A DNA stretch of 30,742 nt from NCBI GenBank assembly GCA_964406475.1, contig CAYORS010000012.1, positions 1 through 30,742 of the forward strand. Reading direction: 5' to 3'. The translations under genes and the position numbers were made by a program. The stretch's first letter is position 1. Every line of letters starts with the position of its first letter. Source of the stretch: JAQBQZ01 sp964406475 (GTDB lineage: Bacteria > Patescibacteriota > Minisyncoccia > Phycocordibacterales > CAIRYW01). The notes under the pieces were generated by a model, which saw only the letters and a program-made list of their open reading frames with translations, was not told where the DNA came from and ran no database searches. Below, in pieces: positions 1 to 7,039 of this stretch.

Positions 1-2076
1 CACATCACTTTCTTCAAATCGTATTGATTGTCCATCAGAAGATACACACACAACATCATCATTTTTTTCGACGAAAATAGCAGACGCCAAACTATCACCC
101 GCATCAAGACTGATTGCAATAATACCACTGCGACGAACATCCTTGAAGCTCTCTGCAGACACCTTTTTGCCTGTACCATCCTTTGTCACAAGGAAAAGAG
201 AAAGTCCTGACCCTTTTTTGATTTCTTTTGGCATTGGAAGAATTGAGGTAATCTTTTCGTCATTTTGTAGAGACAGAAAGTTCATTATTGATTTGCCTTT
301 TGTTGCGCGTTTACCTTCTGGGATATCATACATTTTGATTTGGTATGCTTTTCCTTTATCACTAAAGAAAAGAAGATCACTATGTGTACTTGTTGTCACA
401 AGATGTGTAATAAAATCTTCTTCTTTTGTATCGAGATCAACAACACCCACACCACCACGCTTCTGTTTGCGATATTCTTCTGGATCAGTACGTTTAATGT
501 ATCCACCCGCAGTGTAGACCAAAACACTCTCTGTGTCAGGGATCACATCTTCAATAGAAAATGTTTTTGCGTTGTGTGCAACGACTTTTGTCTTTCGTTC
601 ATCTGCATATTTTTTGCGAATATCACCAAGTTCGTCTTTGATAATACGTGGAATTCTTTTTGGATTTTCCAAGATATCTTTCAAATCTTTGATGAGTTCG
701 CGGATAGCATTGAGTTCGTCTTCGATTTTTTTGCGTTCAAGACCTGCAAGTTTTTGAAGTCGCATTTCAAGAATTGCGTTTGCTTGTCTCTCAGAAAACT
801 TGAACTTGTCCATCAAATTCTTACGTGCATCATCAACTGTTTTTGATGCTTTGATGAGTTTGATGATTTCATCAATATGATCAAGAGCTTTTTTGAGTCC
901 TACAAGAATATGTTCTCGATCGAGAGCTTTGTTCAAGTCATACTCTGTCCGTCGTCGAATCACAATATGACGATGCTTGATAAATTCTTCAAGAATTGAT
1001 TTGAGAGAAAGAGTCTGAGGTACACCATCCACAAGCGCAACAAGATTCATATGAAATGCCTCTTCAAGGCGTGTGTGTTTGTAAAGAAAATTCAAGACTT
1101 GCTCAGGATAACTTCCTTTTTTGAGTTCAATCACAATACGCACATCTTTTGTAGATTCGTCGCGAAGGTCTTTGATGCCTTCAAGCTTTTTGTCTCGAAC
1201 AAGATCGGCAATTGACATAATGAGCTCTGCCTTATTAACACGATAAGGAATAGATGTGATAACAATAATAGGATACCCTGCCTTGTCTTCAATAATCTCT
1301 GCTTCACCACGAGTAAGAATACCTCCACGACCTTGTGTATATGCGTGAAGCATTTCTTTTTTGCCATATATCACTCCTCCTGTTGGAAAATCTGGACCTT
1401 TCACAAATTCCAAAAGATCTTCTGTTGTTGCGTCTTTGTTTTCAAGAAGATGAATAATCGCATCAACGATTTCACTCAAGTTGTGAGGTGGGATGTTTGT
1501 TGCCATTCCCACAGCAATACCTAATGTTCCATTTAAGATAAGGTTGGGTACACCAGCAGGCAAAACACTAGGTTCACGACGAGTGTTTTCGTAGTTGGGT
1601 CTAAAATCTACAGAATCTTTCTCGATATCACGGAGCATCTCAAGAGTCATTTTAGACATCTTGGCTTCTGTGTATCGATCTGCAGCTGGAGGATCACCAT
1701 CGATGGAACCGAAGTTTCCTTGTCCAATCACAAGTGGGTACCTCATTGTAAAATCTTGAGCAAGCTTTACAAGAGCCTCATACGCAGCAGCTGTACCATG
1801 AGGGTGATAGTTACCGGTTACGTCTCCAATAATCTTTGCACTTTTACGAGTTTTACCTCCAGGATTGAGTCCTAGTTCGTGCATAGTAAAAAGAATTCGT
1901 CGATGCACAGGCTTCATTCCATCTCGTACATCAGGCAAAGCACGGTCTGTGATAACAGACATCGCGTAGTCAATATAGCTCTCGCGCATTTCTGTCACAA
2001 GAGACCGAGGAACAATCGAAAGATCCTTTTTCTCTTCAGTGTCTATTTTGTTTTTATCATCTTTTTCTTTTGCCAT
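1..2076 (-). CDS. gyrA: DNA gyrase subunit A, 3' end beyond window
   Basis: GyrA is the breakage-reunion subunit of the type II topoisomerase that introduces negative supercoils. From the ATG at 2076 the frame stays open to the window edge (692 residues; the family usually has about 800-870), so the C-terminal tail is outside. Visible landmarks are the YIDYAMSVITDRALPDVRDG segment near residue 35, the quinolone-region helix YHPHGTAAAYE, the catalytic tyrosine at residue 135 in DRYTE, and a GyrA box QKRGGVG encoded near 450, which favours GyrA over ParC. Ser83 and Asp87 of E. coli GyrA correspond here to Ala96 and Glu100. The gene is last in a minus-strand set after the MBL-fold and one-TM genes. 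No Shine-Dalgarno is seen. Identity is very secure from these motifs. Confidence 0.97.
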   Translation of the reverse strand, partial: MAKEKDDKNKIDTEEKKDLSIVPRSLVTEMRESYIDYAMSVITDRALPDVRDGMKPVHRRILFTMHELGLNPGGKTRKSAKIIGDVTGNYHPHGTAAAYEALVKLAQDFTMRYPLVIGQGNFGSIDGDPPAADRYTEAKMSKMTLEMLRDIEKDSVDFRPNYENTRREPSVLPAGVPNLILNGTLGIAVGMATNIPPHNLSEIVDAIIHLLENKDATTEDLLEFVKGPDFPTGGVIYGKKEMLHAYTQGRGGILTRGEAEIIEDKAGYPIIVITSIPYRVNKAELIMSIADLVRDKKLEGIKDLRDESTKDVRIVIELKKGSYPEQVLNFLYKHTRLEEAFHMNLVALVDGVPQTLSLKSILEEFIKHRHIVIRRRTEYDLNKALDREHILVGLKKALDHIDEIIKLIKASKTVDDARKNLMDKFKFSERQANAILEMRLQKLAGLERKKIEDELNAIRELIKDLKDILENPKRIPRIIKDELGDIRKKYADERKTKVVAHNAKTFSIEDVIPDTESVLVYTAGGYIKRTDPEEYRKQKRGGVGVVDLDTKEEDFITHLVTTSTHSDLLFFSDKGKAYQIKMYDIPEGKRATKGKSIMNFLSLQNDEKITSILPMPKEIKKGSGLSLFLVTKDGTGKKVSAESFKDVRRSGIIAISLDAGDSLASAIFVEKNDDVVCVSSDGQSIRFEESDV

Positions 2077-2079
2077 ATT

Positions 2080-2391
2080 TTATTGTGACTTTATTGTTGT
2101 ACTTGATACGACCAAGGCCTCATCTGTACTTGTACTTTCTATAACAGGTGCAGGTTTAACAAAACTTGTTTTTATCGAGTTGTTAAAATCATTATACACA
2201 TTTCCTATCTTTTCTTCAAAAGAACCGTAGACGGTCGCGGAATAGTTTTTGGCATTTTCGAACAAACCACCAAACTGCCGACTAAATCCTGATACCCAGA
2301 AACCAAAAATCATAAGAGAAATAAGTCCCGATACAAAAAGAGCAAGGTTCTTTTTTGTTGTCTCTTTGAGGGTACGTAGTTTGCCGAGCAT
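2080..2391 (-). CDS. Hypothetical single-pass membrane protein upstream of gyrA
   Basis: A 103-residue protein I do not recognise. It has a short basic N-terminus (LRTLKETTKKN), one hydrophobic segment at about residues 15-34, then a polar region ending in a Ser/Thr/Val-rich tail. The arrangement suggests a single membrane anchor with a small domain on the other side. It lies 3 bases upstream of the gyrA start and 12 bases after the stop of the MBL-fold gene, so the three are probably co-transcribed. Its reality rests on operon position and clean hydrophobic pattern; function is unknown. Confidence 0.65.
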   Translation of the reverse strand: MLGKLRTLKETTKKNLALFVSGLISLMIFGFWVSGFSRQFGGLFENAKNYSATVYGSFEEKIGNVYNDFNNSIKTSFVKPAPVIESTSTDEALVVSSTTIKSQ

Positions 2392-2403
2392 ATAATTAAG
2401 GGC

Positions 2404-3018
2404 TTATGCATTAAGAAGAACAATGTCTCCTTCTTTACCCTCAAGATCTTTACGCTTGAGTGTGAGTTTGTCCAATCTTTCTTTTGGACCACTTCCTGCT
2501 TCCTTCAAAAACTGCTTGATGTACTCTTCTTCTCCCAAAGGAATAATCATTTTAGGAACAAGCGACACGGCGAGCTTATATGCTTTTGAAGGAGAGATGG
2601 TGTTTTCTCCTAAAGGAACAAAAAGAATATCAATATCAGTAAGAGACTCTATAGCTTCTTCGCTAATCTCTTCGCTCTTCAAAAGACCCAAGAAACAAAG
2701 ATTGATGTTATCAAACAACACCGAATAAATCGTATTGATTTTTTCTTTTTTGTCTGACGAAAACTTGGAAGCAAAACCTTTTATAAAAATATCCGAGACT
2801 TCGTATTCACCTGGACCCTGTACTACAAAAGGTACCTTGTCTCCAAATGTAACTTCATCGATTCCATTGCATTCATCGATATTTATGGATGTAAGAGCAA
2901 CATCGGCACCGAATTTGGTGGTTTTTAGCTTTGATGATTTTGAAATAGGATTAACAGCAACAATAGTATCGCCCGCCTGCACCTTAACAAACTGACCTCC
3001 GTAATATGTAAGAATCAT
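2404..3018 (-). CDS. Metallo-beta-lactamase-fold protein lacking metal ligands
   Basis: A 204-residue protein resembling the UlaG-like/Lactamase_B_3 branch of the metallo-beta-lactamase fold. The opening beta strands (MILTYYGGQFVKV), the NPISKSSKLKTTKFGADVAL stretch and the PGEYEV turn are typical of that group. The metal-binding HxHxDH signature, expected at residues 43-50, reads TSINIDEC, so only the aspartate is left and the other metal ligands are gone. Hydrolase activity of the usual two-metal kind is therefore unlikely (inference). It is the first gene of a set with the one-TM protein and gyrA. Upstream are a GC-rich hairpin and the terminator of the next minus-strand gene. Confidence 0.8.
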   Translation of the reverse strand: MILTYYGGQFVKVQAGDTIVAVNPISKSSKLKTTKFGADVALTSINIDECNGIDEVTFGDKVPFVVQGPGEYEVSDIFIKGFASKFSSDKKEKINTIYSVLFDNINLCFLGLLKSEEISEEAIESLTDIDILFVPLGENTISPSKAYKLAVSLVPKMIIPLGEEEYIKQFLKEAGSGPKERLDKLTLKRKDLEGKEGDIVLLNA

Positions 3019-3090
3019 TGCGAAATAAAATTATATTTATATGTTTAGAAATATAGGCAATATTGTAGCATAGTTTTTATTCCGCAACAA

Positions 3091-3113
3091 TTTGCAAGGG
3101 CCGCCCTTGCAAA
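3091..3113. repeat. GC-rich perfect hairpin upstream of the MBL-fold gene
   Basis: Ten-base arms (TTTGCAAGGG and its complement) flank a 3-base CCG loop. On the minus strand it lies between the UUCG terminator at 3131-3160 and the start of the MBL-fold gene. It has no T-run adjoining it, so it is more likely a leader hairpin, a processed 3' end or a protein site than an intrinsic terminator. Confidence 0.5.
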
Positions 3114-3130
3114 GTATTACAAAAAAACAA

Positions 3131-3160
3131 AACCACTTATGTCCGAAGACACAAGTGGTT
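3131..3160 (-). terminator. Intrinsic terminator with UUCG tetraloop
   Basis: Read on the minus strand, a 13-bp stem (one mismatch) closes on C-TTCG-G, the exceptionally stable UUCG tetraloop, followed by TTGTTTTTTT. It lies 22 bases after the stop of the small membrane-protein gene that ends at 3183, so it probably ends that transcript and separates it from the MBL-gyrA set. Confidence 0.85.
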
Positions 3161-3182
3161 AAGTATAGAAGCTTTGTTGAAA

Positions 3183-3380
3183 TTATTGATGAACCTGGAT
3201 AGGCCACCAAGACAATGTGACGAAGAAAGGGTTAAATGCAACCCCCAGTGATAATATTGTTGCCAGAAGGAGCATGATAGCCTTCCCTTTCCTCGCTTTC
3301 ACACAGATAGAGATTAAGATGACCATGAGAACCATGATCAGTCCTAGGATGTTAAAGTATATGGTGGGTGAGATATTCAT
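3183..3380 (-). CDS. Hypothetical small two-TM membrane protein
   Basis: A 65-residue protein from the ATG at 3380. A TTG at 3428 would add 16 polar residues, but it offers no better initiation signal. Two hydrophobic segments (about residues 6-25 and 32-50) are joined by a short basic loop, VKARKGK, consistent with a cytoplasmic hairpin turn by the positive-inside rule. The tail is WWPIQVHQ. I do not recognise the family. The UUCG terminator just downstream on the same strand supports its being a real transcription unit. It sits between divergent core genes inside an inverted-repeat-bounded segment, so it may be a recent arrival. Confidence 0.5.
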   Translation of the reverse strand: MNISPTIYFNILGLIMVLMVILISICVKARKGKAIMLLLATILSLGVAFNPFFVTLSWWPIQVHQ

Positions 3381-3435
3381 TGGATGGGTGGATAAGGTGT
3401 TTGCTGTGTACACTATTTGCAGACTCAATTTGTCC

Positions 3436-3480
3436 GTTAGGGCAGAAAAGGCTTAAAAAATAAGCGCTTTCTGCCCTAAC
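3436..3480. repeat. 20-bp-arm hairpin
   Basis: Arms 3436-3455 and 3461-3480 are complementary except for two internal positions, with a 5-base A loop. It lies upstream of the small minus-strand ORF, inside the inverted-repeat-bounded segment. There is no T-run on either side, so it is not an obvious terminator. Confidence 0.6.
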
Positions 3481-3574
3481 AGAGATTTCAACAAGCTTTT
3501 AAAAGAACAACTTATACTCTATATTGTATCATAAATTTATATTTTGTCAATAATTACAAAAGTTTGAAATTAAG

Positions 3575-3580
3575 TATAAT
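3575..3580 (+). promoter_or_regulatory. -10 box of the S1 gene
   Basis: A consensus TATAAT lies about 120 bases before the S1 start codon in an AT-rich stretch. No convincing -35 at 16-18 bases was found (a TTGTCA lies too far upstream, at 3545). If it is used, the mRNA has a leader of about 115 bases, unlike the near-leaderless genes elsewhere in the window. Confidence 0.5.
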
Positions 3581-3611
3581 AATACCTATTATTCATAACG
3601 CAAAAGTAATC

Positions 3612-3679
3612 TCGTCTTTGTTATCCGAACGAGCGAAAGCTTGTTTTAGGATGTAATGGCTATGACGCAATTCAGACGA
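3612..3679 (+). promoter_or_regulatory. Structured 5' leader of the S1 gene
   Basis: Three nested helices can be drawn. TCGTCT (3612-3617) pairs with AGACGA (3674-3679). ATCC (3623-3626) pairs with GGAT (3649-3652). AACGAGC (3628-3634) pairs with GCTTGTT (3639-3645) across a GAAA loop of the GNRA class. The element ends 22 bases before the S1 start. Autoregulation by S1 binding its own leader is known in proteobacteria; a similar role here is inference. Confidence 0.5.
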
Positions 3680-3701
3680 AACTTTGCACAAAATTTTAAC
3701 A

Positions 3702-4814
3702 ATGGCAAAAAAGAAAGAAAGTGAGGTTGAAGCACAGGAAATCAAAAAAGAAAATCCTGTTCATACAAAAATTCTCGCGGAATCAATAACACCACCTGGT
3801 ATAGGAGATCTTGTGGAAGGACCTGTTATTTCTATAGGAAAAGGCTCTGTGTATGTAGACCTCTTCCCTTATGGTACAGGTATTATCTTTGGACGAGAAT
3901 TTATTGCAGTTCGAGATATTCTTCGCAAAATCAACATTGGTGATGCTGTCGCTGCAAAAATAGTAGAACTTTCAAACGAAGACGGGTACATCGAACTCTC
4001 TCTCAAAGAGGCAAAACAAGCTGCTATTTGGAGTGATGCTGAGAAAGCAATGAAAGAAAAGAAAGCTTTTGATGTGACTGTACTTGAAGCGAACAAAGGT
4101 GGACTCCTTATCAATTGGCAAGGTGTTCAAGGTTTCCTTCCTGCATCACAGCTTAAAAGCGAACACTATCCACGCGTAATGGATGGAGACAAAGATCGAA
4201 TTCTTGAAGAACTCAAAAAACTTGTTGGTGGTAAGCTCTCTGTTTCAATCATTGGGGTTTCACCAAAAGATGGAAAATTGATTTTCTCAGAAAAAACACA
4301 AGGTAATGAACAAAGAGAGAAGATTGTCGGTAAATATCTTGTAGGAGATATTGTGGATGGAGAAATCACAGGTATTGTAGACTTTGGAGCGTTTGTCAAA
4401 ATAGAAGAAGGTCTTGAAGGTCTTATTCATATTTCAGAAATCGACTGGGGACTTGTGGAAGATCCGCGTGTATTCTTCAAGGTGGGTGACAAAGTAAAAG
4501 TAAAAGTAATTGAAGTAAAAGACGGTAAGATATCTCTCTCTGTCAAAGCACTCAAGGACAACCCATGGACAGAAGCAAGTAAAAAATACAAAAAAGATGA
4601 CACTGTACAAGGTGTTGTCATCAAATTCAACAGACATGGAGCGCTCGCATCCATTGAAGAGGGTGTGGCAGGACTTGTGCATATTTCTGAGTTCGGAAGT
4701 GAAGAAAAACTTCGTGCTTCACTTGAACTTGGTAAAAGCTATCCTTTCAAGATTTCACTTTTCGATCCAAAGGAACAAAAGATGGCACTTGTGTTTGGAG
4801 CGAAGAAAGAGTAA
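3702..4814 (+). CDS. rpsA: S1-domain RNA-binding protein (ribosomal protein bS1-like)
   Basis: A 370-residue protein with four S1 (OB-fold) repeats at about residues 33-106, 118-200, 218-292 and 302-370. The third is closest to consensus (GDIVDGEITGIVDFGAFVKI, then EGLIHISEI). S1 proteins hold mRNA at the 30S subunit, which matters for mRNAs without Shine-Dalgarno sequences, as most here appear to be. E. coli bS1 has six repeats; four is common in shorter bacterial forms. I chose the ATG at 3702 (MAKKKESEV) over an in-frame TTG at 3684. An intrinsic terminator follows. The final codons and stop are repeated at 5336-5358. Confidence 0.9.
   Translation: MAKKKESEVEAQEIKKENPVHTKILAESITPPGIGDLVEGPVISIGKGSVYVDLFPYGTGIIFGREFIAVRDILRKINIGDAVAAKIVELSNEDGYIELSLKEAKQAAIWSDAEKAMKEKKAFDVTVLEANKGGLLINWQGVQGFLPASQLKSEHYPRVMDGDKDRILEELKKLVGGKLSVSIIGVSPKDGKLIFSEKTQGNEQREKIVGKYLVGDIVDGEITGIVDFGAFVKIEEGLEGLIHISEIDWGLVEDPRVFFKVGDKVKVKVIEVKDGKISLSVKALKDNPWTEASKKYKKDDTVQGVVIKFNRHGALASIEEGVAGLVHISEFGSEEKLRASLELGKSYPFKISLFDPKEQKMALVFGAKKE
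4792..4814 (+). repeat. Direct repeat copy 1: 3' end of the S1 gene
   Basis: The last 23 bases of the S1 gene, encoding FGAKKE and the stop, recur at 5336-5358 with two mismatches, both silent for the peptide. The pattern resembles an attachment site in which an insert regenerates the end of its target gene. Confidence 0.75.
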
Positions 4815-4837
4815 ACAAGGTCTATTATCTAATATCT

Positions 4838-4865
4838 AAAAATGGCGTTAAAAAACGCCATTTTT
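4838..4865 (+). terminator. Intrinsic terminator of the S1 gene
   Basis: A 12-bp perfect stem (AAAAATGGCGTT and its complement) with an AAAA loop, ending in TTTTT, lies 24 bases after the S1 stop codon. Its symmetry could allow use on both strands. Confidence 0.85.
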
Positions 4866-4873
4866 AATATAAA

Positions 4874-4897
4874 AAGCACCGCAAGAAGGCGGTGTTT
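4874..4897 (-). terminator. Intrinsic terminator of the minus-strand membrane-protein gene
   Basis: Read on the minus strand, CACCGC and its partner GCGGTG, extended by weaker pairs, form a stem with a 6-base loop, followed by a T-run. It lies 14 bases after the stop of the gene ending at 4912 and supports that gene being expressed. Confidence 0.75.
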
Positions 4898-4911
4898 AAA
4901 GATACCGATTA

Positions 4912-5271
4912 CTAATCATGCCTTTCGATCCAATTACCAATTGTGACACAAAATGACTCGATCAGATAAAGGCATATCAACATTAGCAATGTTTCAAGTG
5001 TCATGACGATAAGCCAAATGCAACCGTTCAACACTTCAAAGGAAAACCGAAAACATGCAGGTATAAGAAGCAAAATACAGGTAGAGAGTATGAATCCCAT
5101 ATACGCACGCCCCTTACTTCTGACGAACCATGCAAATAGATCATCTGCATGGTAACAAGCAAAGTGGTTTAGCCTCATGCACGACACAACACACAAGATA
5201 ATTGGTGTCAGTGCGATTGCAATGAGCATGATCAGTTTCGGTTTATTTTCAGGATACGTGAGTGAAGGCAT
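4912..5271 (-). CDS. Hypothetical small multi-pass membrane protein
   Basis: A 119-residue protein from the ATG at 5271; a TTG at 5289 would add six residues. Three hydrophobic stretches are visible (about residues 14-33, 57-75 and 84-106), with a central Cys/His/Trp-containing loop between the first two (RLNHFACYHADDLFAWFVRSK). It ends in IERHD. Cysteines are unusually frequent for this window. I do not recognise the family. It has its own terminator and lies between two copies of the S1 3' end, so it looks like cargo of an old insertion. Confidence 0.55.
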   Translation of the reverse strand: MPSLTYPENKPKLIMLIAIALTPIILCVVSCMRLNHFACYHADDLFAWFVRSKGRAYMGFILSTCILLLIPACFRFSFEVLNGCIWLIVMTLETLLMLICLYLIESFCVTIGNWIERHD

Positions 5272-5335
5272 AAGAAAAAACAAGTTCAAAATAACACTAA
5301 CAGACTAACGTATAAAATGCAATAAACGGTATTCA

Positions 5336-5358
5336 TGTTCGGAGCAAAGAAAGAGTAA
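5336..5358 (+). repeat. Direct repeat copy 2: displaced S1 gene 3' end
   Basis: This second copy of the S1 gene tail (two mismatches to 4792-4814) encodes FGAKKE plus stop but has no S1 gene in front of it. It is followed about 50 bases later by a very strong GC-rich hairpin that may be the original terminator of the gene. Confidence 0.75.
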
Positions 5359-5408
5359 TAGAACGGAAACAGGAATGAAGTATTAGGAATTAGTGATAGT
5401 TCAAATAC

Positions 5409-5444
5409 AAACGAGCCGCGCCCCTCTGGGGGCGCGGCTCGTTT
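5409..5444. terminator. Strong bidirectional GC-rich terminator hairpin
   Basis: A perfect 16-bp stem with a 4-base TCTG loop, the most GC-rich structure in the window. It ends in GTTT on both strands with only short T-runs. It can end the minus-strand gene that stops at 5461 and possibly once ended the S1 gene. Confidence 0.8.
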
Positions 5445-5460
5445 AATCTAAAATTTTATT

Positions 5461-5718
5461 TTATTGATTTTTTGTGATATGAAAATACATTTTTTTTCTA
5501 AGTACTATAGTTAAAACAACATCAACCATTAATGCCACCAAAGTAACATTGTCTAACCAAGTCTCCGCAAAATAACTATCATTTATGACAATTCGTATTG
5601 CCCCAATCACCAAACCAAAACAAAAACAAAGACCAAAATAATAAATCACAAATAAAATTACGTTCCCTATATAACAAAGTAATTTTTTAAGACCTGAAGG
5701 TGGGTTAATTTGCTCCAT
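5461..5718 (-). CDS. Hypothetical small membrane protein
   Basis: An 85-residue protein with an ATG at 5718. After a polar start (MEQINPPSGLKK) come hydrophobic segments at about residues 13-42 (one long or two short helices) and 58-74, then a basic end (RKKMYFHITKNQ). I do not recognise the family. The upstream sequence is very AT-rich and contains TATATAAAAT directly before the start. The strong hairpin at 5409-5444 follows the stop. It is the third orphan small membrane protein on this strand around the S1 gene. Confidence 0.55.
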   Translation of the reverse strand: MEQINPPSGLKKLLCYIGNVILFVIYYFGLCFCFGLVIGAIRIVINDSYFAETWLDNVTLVALMVDVVLTIVLRKKMYFHITKNQ

Positions 5719-5777
5719 ATTTTATATAAAAAATAAATAATAATCAATTGTAATTAATACATAAAAAAATACACTAG

Positions 5778-6368
5778 TCAACAATTAAACTCAGTCATTG
5801 CCTTCTCTCGACTCTCGTTTATGATCATCTCAAGCGCATCACACACTTTTTTCCCCACCTTTTTTATAATATCCAATTCTGGCTTTTTGAATTCTCCTAC
5901 AATAAAATCAAGAATCTTTTTGTGATCTGGCTTTTTAAGTTTACCACTTGGAGTTGTCGGGCAAATACCTACACGCACTCGCACAAACGCCTCGCTTTTT
6001 ACTGTCCGAACTATGGACTCAATACCCTTATGCCCCCCGCTTCCACGATTAAAGACAATCTTTGTACTGCCAAGAGGCAAATCAAGATCGTCTTGAATAA
6101 CAACAAGCTTCTCAAGTTTCTTTGGACTCTGCACCAGATCTTTTACAGAGATACCAGATTTGTTCATAAATGTCTGAGGTTTTATTAGCAATATTTTCTC
6201 TCCCTCTAGATCAACTTTTGATATGAGTGCATTTCTCACACTGTCTTTTTTCCAATCACTTCCTCCATTCTTTTTTGCGAACTCATCGATAATAATCATA
6301 CCGACATTGTGACGTGTATTTTTGTATTCATCCCCTGGATTACCTAATCCGCAAACAACATATCCCAT
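5778..6368 (-). CDS. pth: Peptidyl-tRNA hydrolase
   Basis: Pth frees tRNA from peptidyl-tRNAs that drop off the ribosome. The 196-residue protein matches the family's usual length. Catalytic features are all present: Asn10 in GLGNPG, His20 in NTRHNVG, the FMNKSG loop, the aspartate in VIQDDLDLPLG and the GSGGHKG turn. It stands alone on the minus strand, with AT-rich spacers on both sides and lepB diverging upstream. Start chosen at the ATG that gives the canonical MGYVVCGLGNPG N-terminus. Confidence 0.96.
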   Translation of the reverse strand: MGYVVCGLGNPGDEYKNTRHNVGMIIIDEFAKKNGGSDWKKDSVRNALISKVDLEGEKILLIKPQTFMNKSGISVKDLVQSPKKLEKLVVIQDDLDLPLGSTKIVFNRGSGGHKGIESIVRTVKSEAFVRVRVGICPTTPSGKLKKPDHKKILDFIVGEFKKPELDIIKKVGKKVCDALEMIINESREKAMTEFNC

Positions 6369-6478
6369 AAAAAAGTAAAAATAAAATTATAAAATAAATA
6401 CACCTTGCTTTTTCTAACATTAAAACGCTAATTTAAACTTGCGTCAACAAGTACTTGTATACTATCATTGTGTCACAT

Positions 6479-7030
6479 ATGGAACAACACAAACAAAAAA
6501 GTATGCTCCGTGATATTGTTGAATCTCTGTTTATTGCACTTCTTATTGCTCTTCCTATTAAGTTTTTTATTGCCTCACCTTTTATCGTGAGACAAACATC
6601 TATGTTTCCTACATTTAAAGATGGAGATTATCTTGTGGTTGATAAATTAAGCTATCGATGGAGTATACCAAAACGTGGTGATGTTGTTGTCTTTACACCG
6701 CCTCAAGATACAAACATCTACTACATTAAACGTATTATAGGATTGCCCGGCGAAACAGTTGAAGTCAGCGATAATAAAGTGACTATTTTTAACAAAGAGA
6801 ACCCAGATGGTTTTGATTTAGAAGAACCTTACGTCTCATCACTACGCAATCAAAAAACAAAAACAACCCTTGATAGTAATAGCTTTTTTGTTATGGGAGA
6901 CAACCGTGCAGTAAGCTCTGACTCTCGCAACTGGGGAGCTCTCGACCGCAGTCTTATAAGCGGCAAAGTATTTGCACGGCTTTTTCCTTTTTCGTCTATC
7001 AGTTACAAACCTGGTAGCATAATCAACTAG
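6479..7030 (+). CDS. lepB: Signal peptidase I
   Basis: A membrane serine/lysine protease that removes signal peptides from secreted proteins. The 183-residue form has one N-terminal TM segment (about residues 15-35). The nucleophile Ser41 lies in QTSMFPT, the general base Lys84 in YYIKRIIGLPGE, and the conserved GDNRAVSSDSRNWG box near the C-terminus. I start at the ATG at 6479; an upstream in-frame TTG at 6455 abuts a TATACT box (6458-6463) and is probably promoter, not coding. The gene heads the plus-strand series and is 9 bases before the HisRS-like gene. Confidence 0.95.
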   Translation: MEQHKQKSMLRDIVESLFIALLIALPIKFFIASPFIVRQTSMFPTFKDGDYLVVDKLSYRWSIPKRGDVVVFTPPQDTNIYYIKRIIGLPGETVEVSDNKVTIFNKENPDGFDLEEPYVSSLRNQKTKTTLDSNSFFVMGDNRAVSSDSRNWGALDRSLISGKVFARLFPFSSISYKPGSIIN

Positions 7031-7039
7031 TAAAGTAAT

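Larger units (their letters stand above)
3169..3498. repeat. Inverted-repeat-bounded segment around a small ORF
   Basis: The segment 3169-3183 (AAGCTTTGTTGAAAT) is matched by its reverse complement at 3485-3498 with a single-base indel. The pair encloses the small membrane-protein ORF and the hairpin at 3436-3480. It could be the ends of a miniature mobile element or a pairing between the 5' and 3' ends of the transcript. No transposase is present, and I see no clear target-site duplication. Confidence 0.45.

Noticed and set aside
143..846. Plus-strand ORFs of 124 and 168 residues
   Set aside because: They lie opposite gyrA, whose frame is open and motif-supported throughout; the translations are low-complexity Phe/Ser-rich antisense shadows.
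3601..3701. Known riboswitch in the S1 leader
   Set aside because: I could not match the helices to any riboswitch class I know, so I report it only as a structured leader.
6455..6478. TTG start for lepB
   Set aside because: The TTG directly abuts a TATACT promoter box and adds residues atypical for signal peptidase I; the ATG at 6479 is better.
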